The notes below the pieces were generated by a model that was given only the letters and a program-made list of their open reading frames with translations, made no database searches and had not been told where the DNA came from. Source: Acidobacteriaceae bacterium KBS 146 (lineage in GTDB: Bacteria > Acidobacteriota > Terriglobia > Terriglobales > Acidobacteriaceae). From it: DNA of 64,000 bases. This document shows, one piece after another, positions 63,425 to 64,000 of the stretch. Position 1 is the first letter of the stretch, and every line of letters starts with the position of its first letter. A program made the position numbers and the translations under genes. Location: contig JHVA01000001.1 of NCBI GenBank assembly GCA_000688615.1, forward strand, positions 4,385,001-4,449,000, in the 5' to 3' direction.

Positions 63425-64000
63425 TTATGTAGTGACAGCTCCCAGGCTGGCGCTGCTTACAGTGTTGGCATACTTGGCGAAGACACCGCGCTTGTAACGC
63501 GGCTCCGGATGCTTGACCTCTTTCAGGCGCCTAGCAATCTCCTCAGCGGGCACCTCGAGGTGAAGTTCGCGCTGCTTGATGTCGAAGGTGATCTTGTCGC
63601 CCTCGTGCACTGCAGCGATGGGGCCTCCGAGATAAGCTTCCGGAGCGACGTGGCCGACCATCAGGCCTCGCGTGGCTCCGGAGAAGCGGCCGTCGGTGAG
63701 GAGCGCGACAGTTTCGGAGAGCTCGGGGATGCCCTTAATGGCGGCGGTGACGGCGAGCATCTCGCGCATTCCCGGACCGCCGCGTGGACCCTCATAGCGG
63801 ATGACGCAGACATCGTTGGGCTTGATCTTTCCTGCCTCAACTGCGGCGAAGCATGCATCCTCGGAGTCGAAGACACGCGCAGGGCCGGTGTGCAGCACGC
63901 GCTCGTGACCTGCGACCTTGACCACGCAGCCCTCGGGCGCGAGATTGCCCTTTAGGATGACGAGTCCGCCGGTGGGCTTGAGCGGCTTGTCCATGGGATA
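63425..64000 (-). CDS. ilvD: Dihydroxy-acid dehydratase, C-terminal part (cut by window edge)
   Basis: The last 191 residues of IlvD. They include [63 protein letters not shown] and the swivelling C-terminal domain, all diagnostic of the enzyme that makes branched 2-oxo acids from ilvC products. The frame is open through the window end, and the iron-sulfur cysteines lie outside apart from those in this part. It is the first ilv gene transcribed in this cluster. Confidence 0.97.
   Translation of the reverse strand, partial: YPMDKPLKPTGGLVILKGNLAPEGCVVKVAGHERVLHTGPARVFDSEDACFAAVEAGKIKPNDVCVIRYEGPRGGPGMREMLAVTAAIKGIPELSETVALLTDGRFSGATRGLMVGHVAPEAYLGGPIAAVHEGDKITFDIKQRELHLEVPAEEIARRLKEVKHPEPRYKRGVFAKYANTVSSASLGAVTT

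Overview
The window looks like an ordinary chromosomal segment of an acidobacterium of the class Terriglobia (Granulicella/Edaphobacter/Terriglobus type). This is inferred from family content, not from a search. The pointers are two very large Oar-like TonB-dependent receptors with an N-terminal carboxypeptidase-regulatory fold, a PEP-CTERM protein, an atypical short RNA polymerase omega subunit just before rho, Tat-exported carbohydrate enzymes, MqnA of the futalosine menaquinone route, and moderate-to-high GC. I saw no phage, insertion sequence, integron, CRISPR array, rRNA or tRNA. The only stable RNA gene found is the small signal recognition particle RNA at 40401-40497.

Layout. 1-10.1 kb: start of citrate synthase (cut by the edge), thiO, a membrane-anchored coiled-coil protein, a 23-residue Lys/Ala peptide, a thiolase, a methyltransferase, serine dehydratase sdaA, the Mg-chelatase-like ATPase yifB, a 0.77-kb non-coding stretch, then rpoZ and rho. 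10.2-18.7 kb: a nearly unbroken minus-strand run of housekeeping genes: cinA, plsY-gpsA (4-bp overlap), two small membrane proteins, ftsY, ribD, a small GNAT, ribE, a DJ-1/PfpI protein and an SDR. 18.8-20.1 kb: alkB overlapping a second 2-oxoglutarate/Fe(II) oxygenase. 20.3-28.7 kb: a Tat-exported Gfo/Idh/MocA oxidoreductase divergent from a TonB receptor, which faces a second receptor across a bidirectional terminator. 28.9-36.3 kb: NHL propeller, yacG-pgpA, an SDR, rimO with a long insertion, a PEP-CTERM protein, and an ArsR regulator divergent from an SDR. 36.3-45.4 kb: a degenerate M48-like protein, a GH1 glycosidase, a pectinesterase, the SRP RNA, fabH, a GT39-like transferase, a DedA/VTT membrane protein and mqnA. 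45.4-53.7 kb (plus strand): a DUF3565 protein, a mannonate-dehydratase-like TIM barrel, dprA, topA, a hypothetical gene, a DUF427 protein and a PLP decarboxylase. 53.7-64 kb (minus strand): a sensor kinase, a sulfatase, an MFS transporter, and the branched-chain amino acid cluster ilvD-(acyltransferase)-ilvB-(two tiny ORFs)-ilvN-ilvC, cut by the right edge inside ilvD.

How the genes work together. The ilv genes form a coherent isoleucine/valine pathway. plsY/gpsA, pgpA and fabH serve phospholipid and fatty-acid synthesis. ftsY and the SRP RNA are two parts of the same targeting machinery. The TonB receptors, Gfo/Idh protein, GH1, pectinesterase, sulfatase and UxuA-like protein suggest a plant-polysaccharide-degrading lifestyle. 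I found no convincing wholly new multigene system. The best leads are two unannotated small ORFs between ilvB and ilvN, a protease-like protein that has lost its HExxH motif, a dispersed intergenic repeat present twice, a Cys-bearing ArsR protein with a tandem operator-like repeat, the AlkB/second dioxygenase pair, and the unexplained leader before rpoZ.
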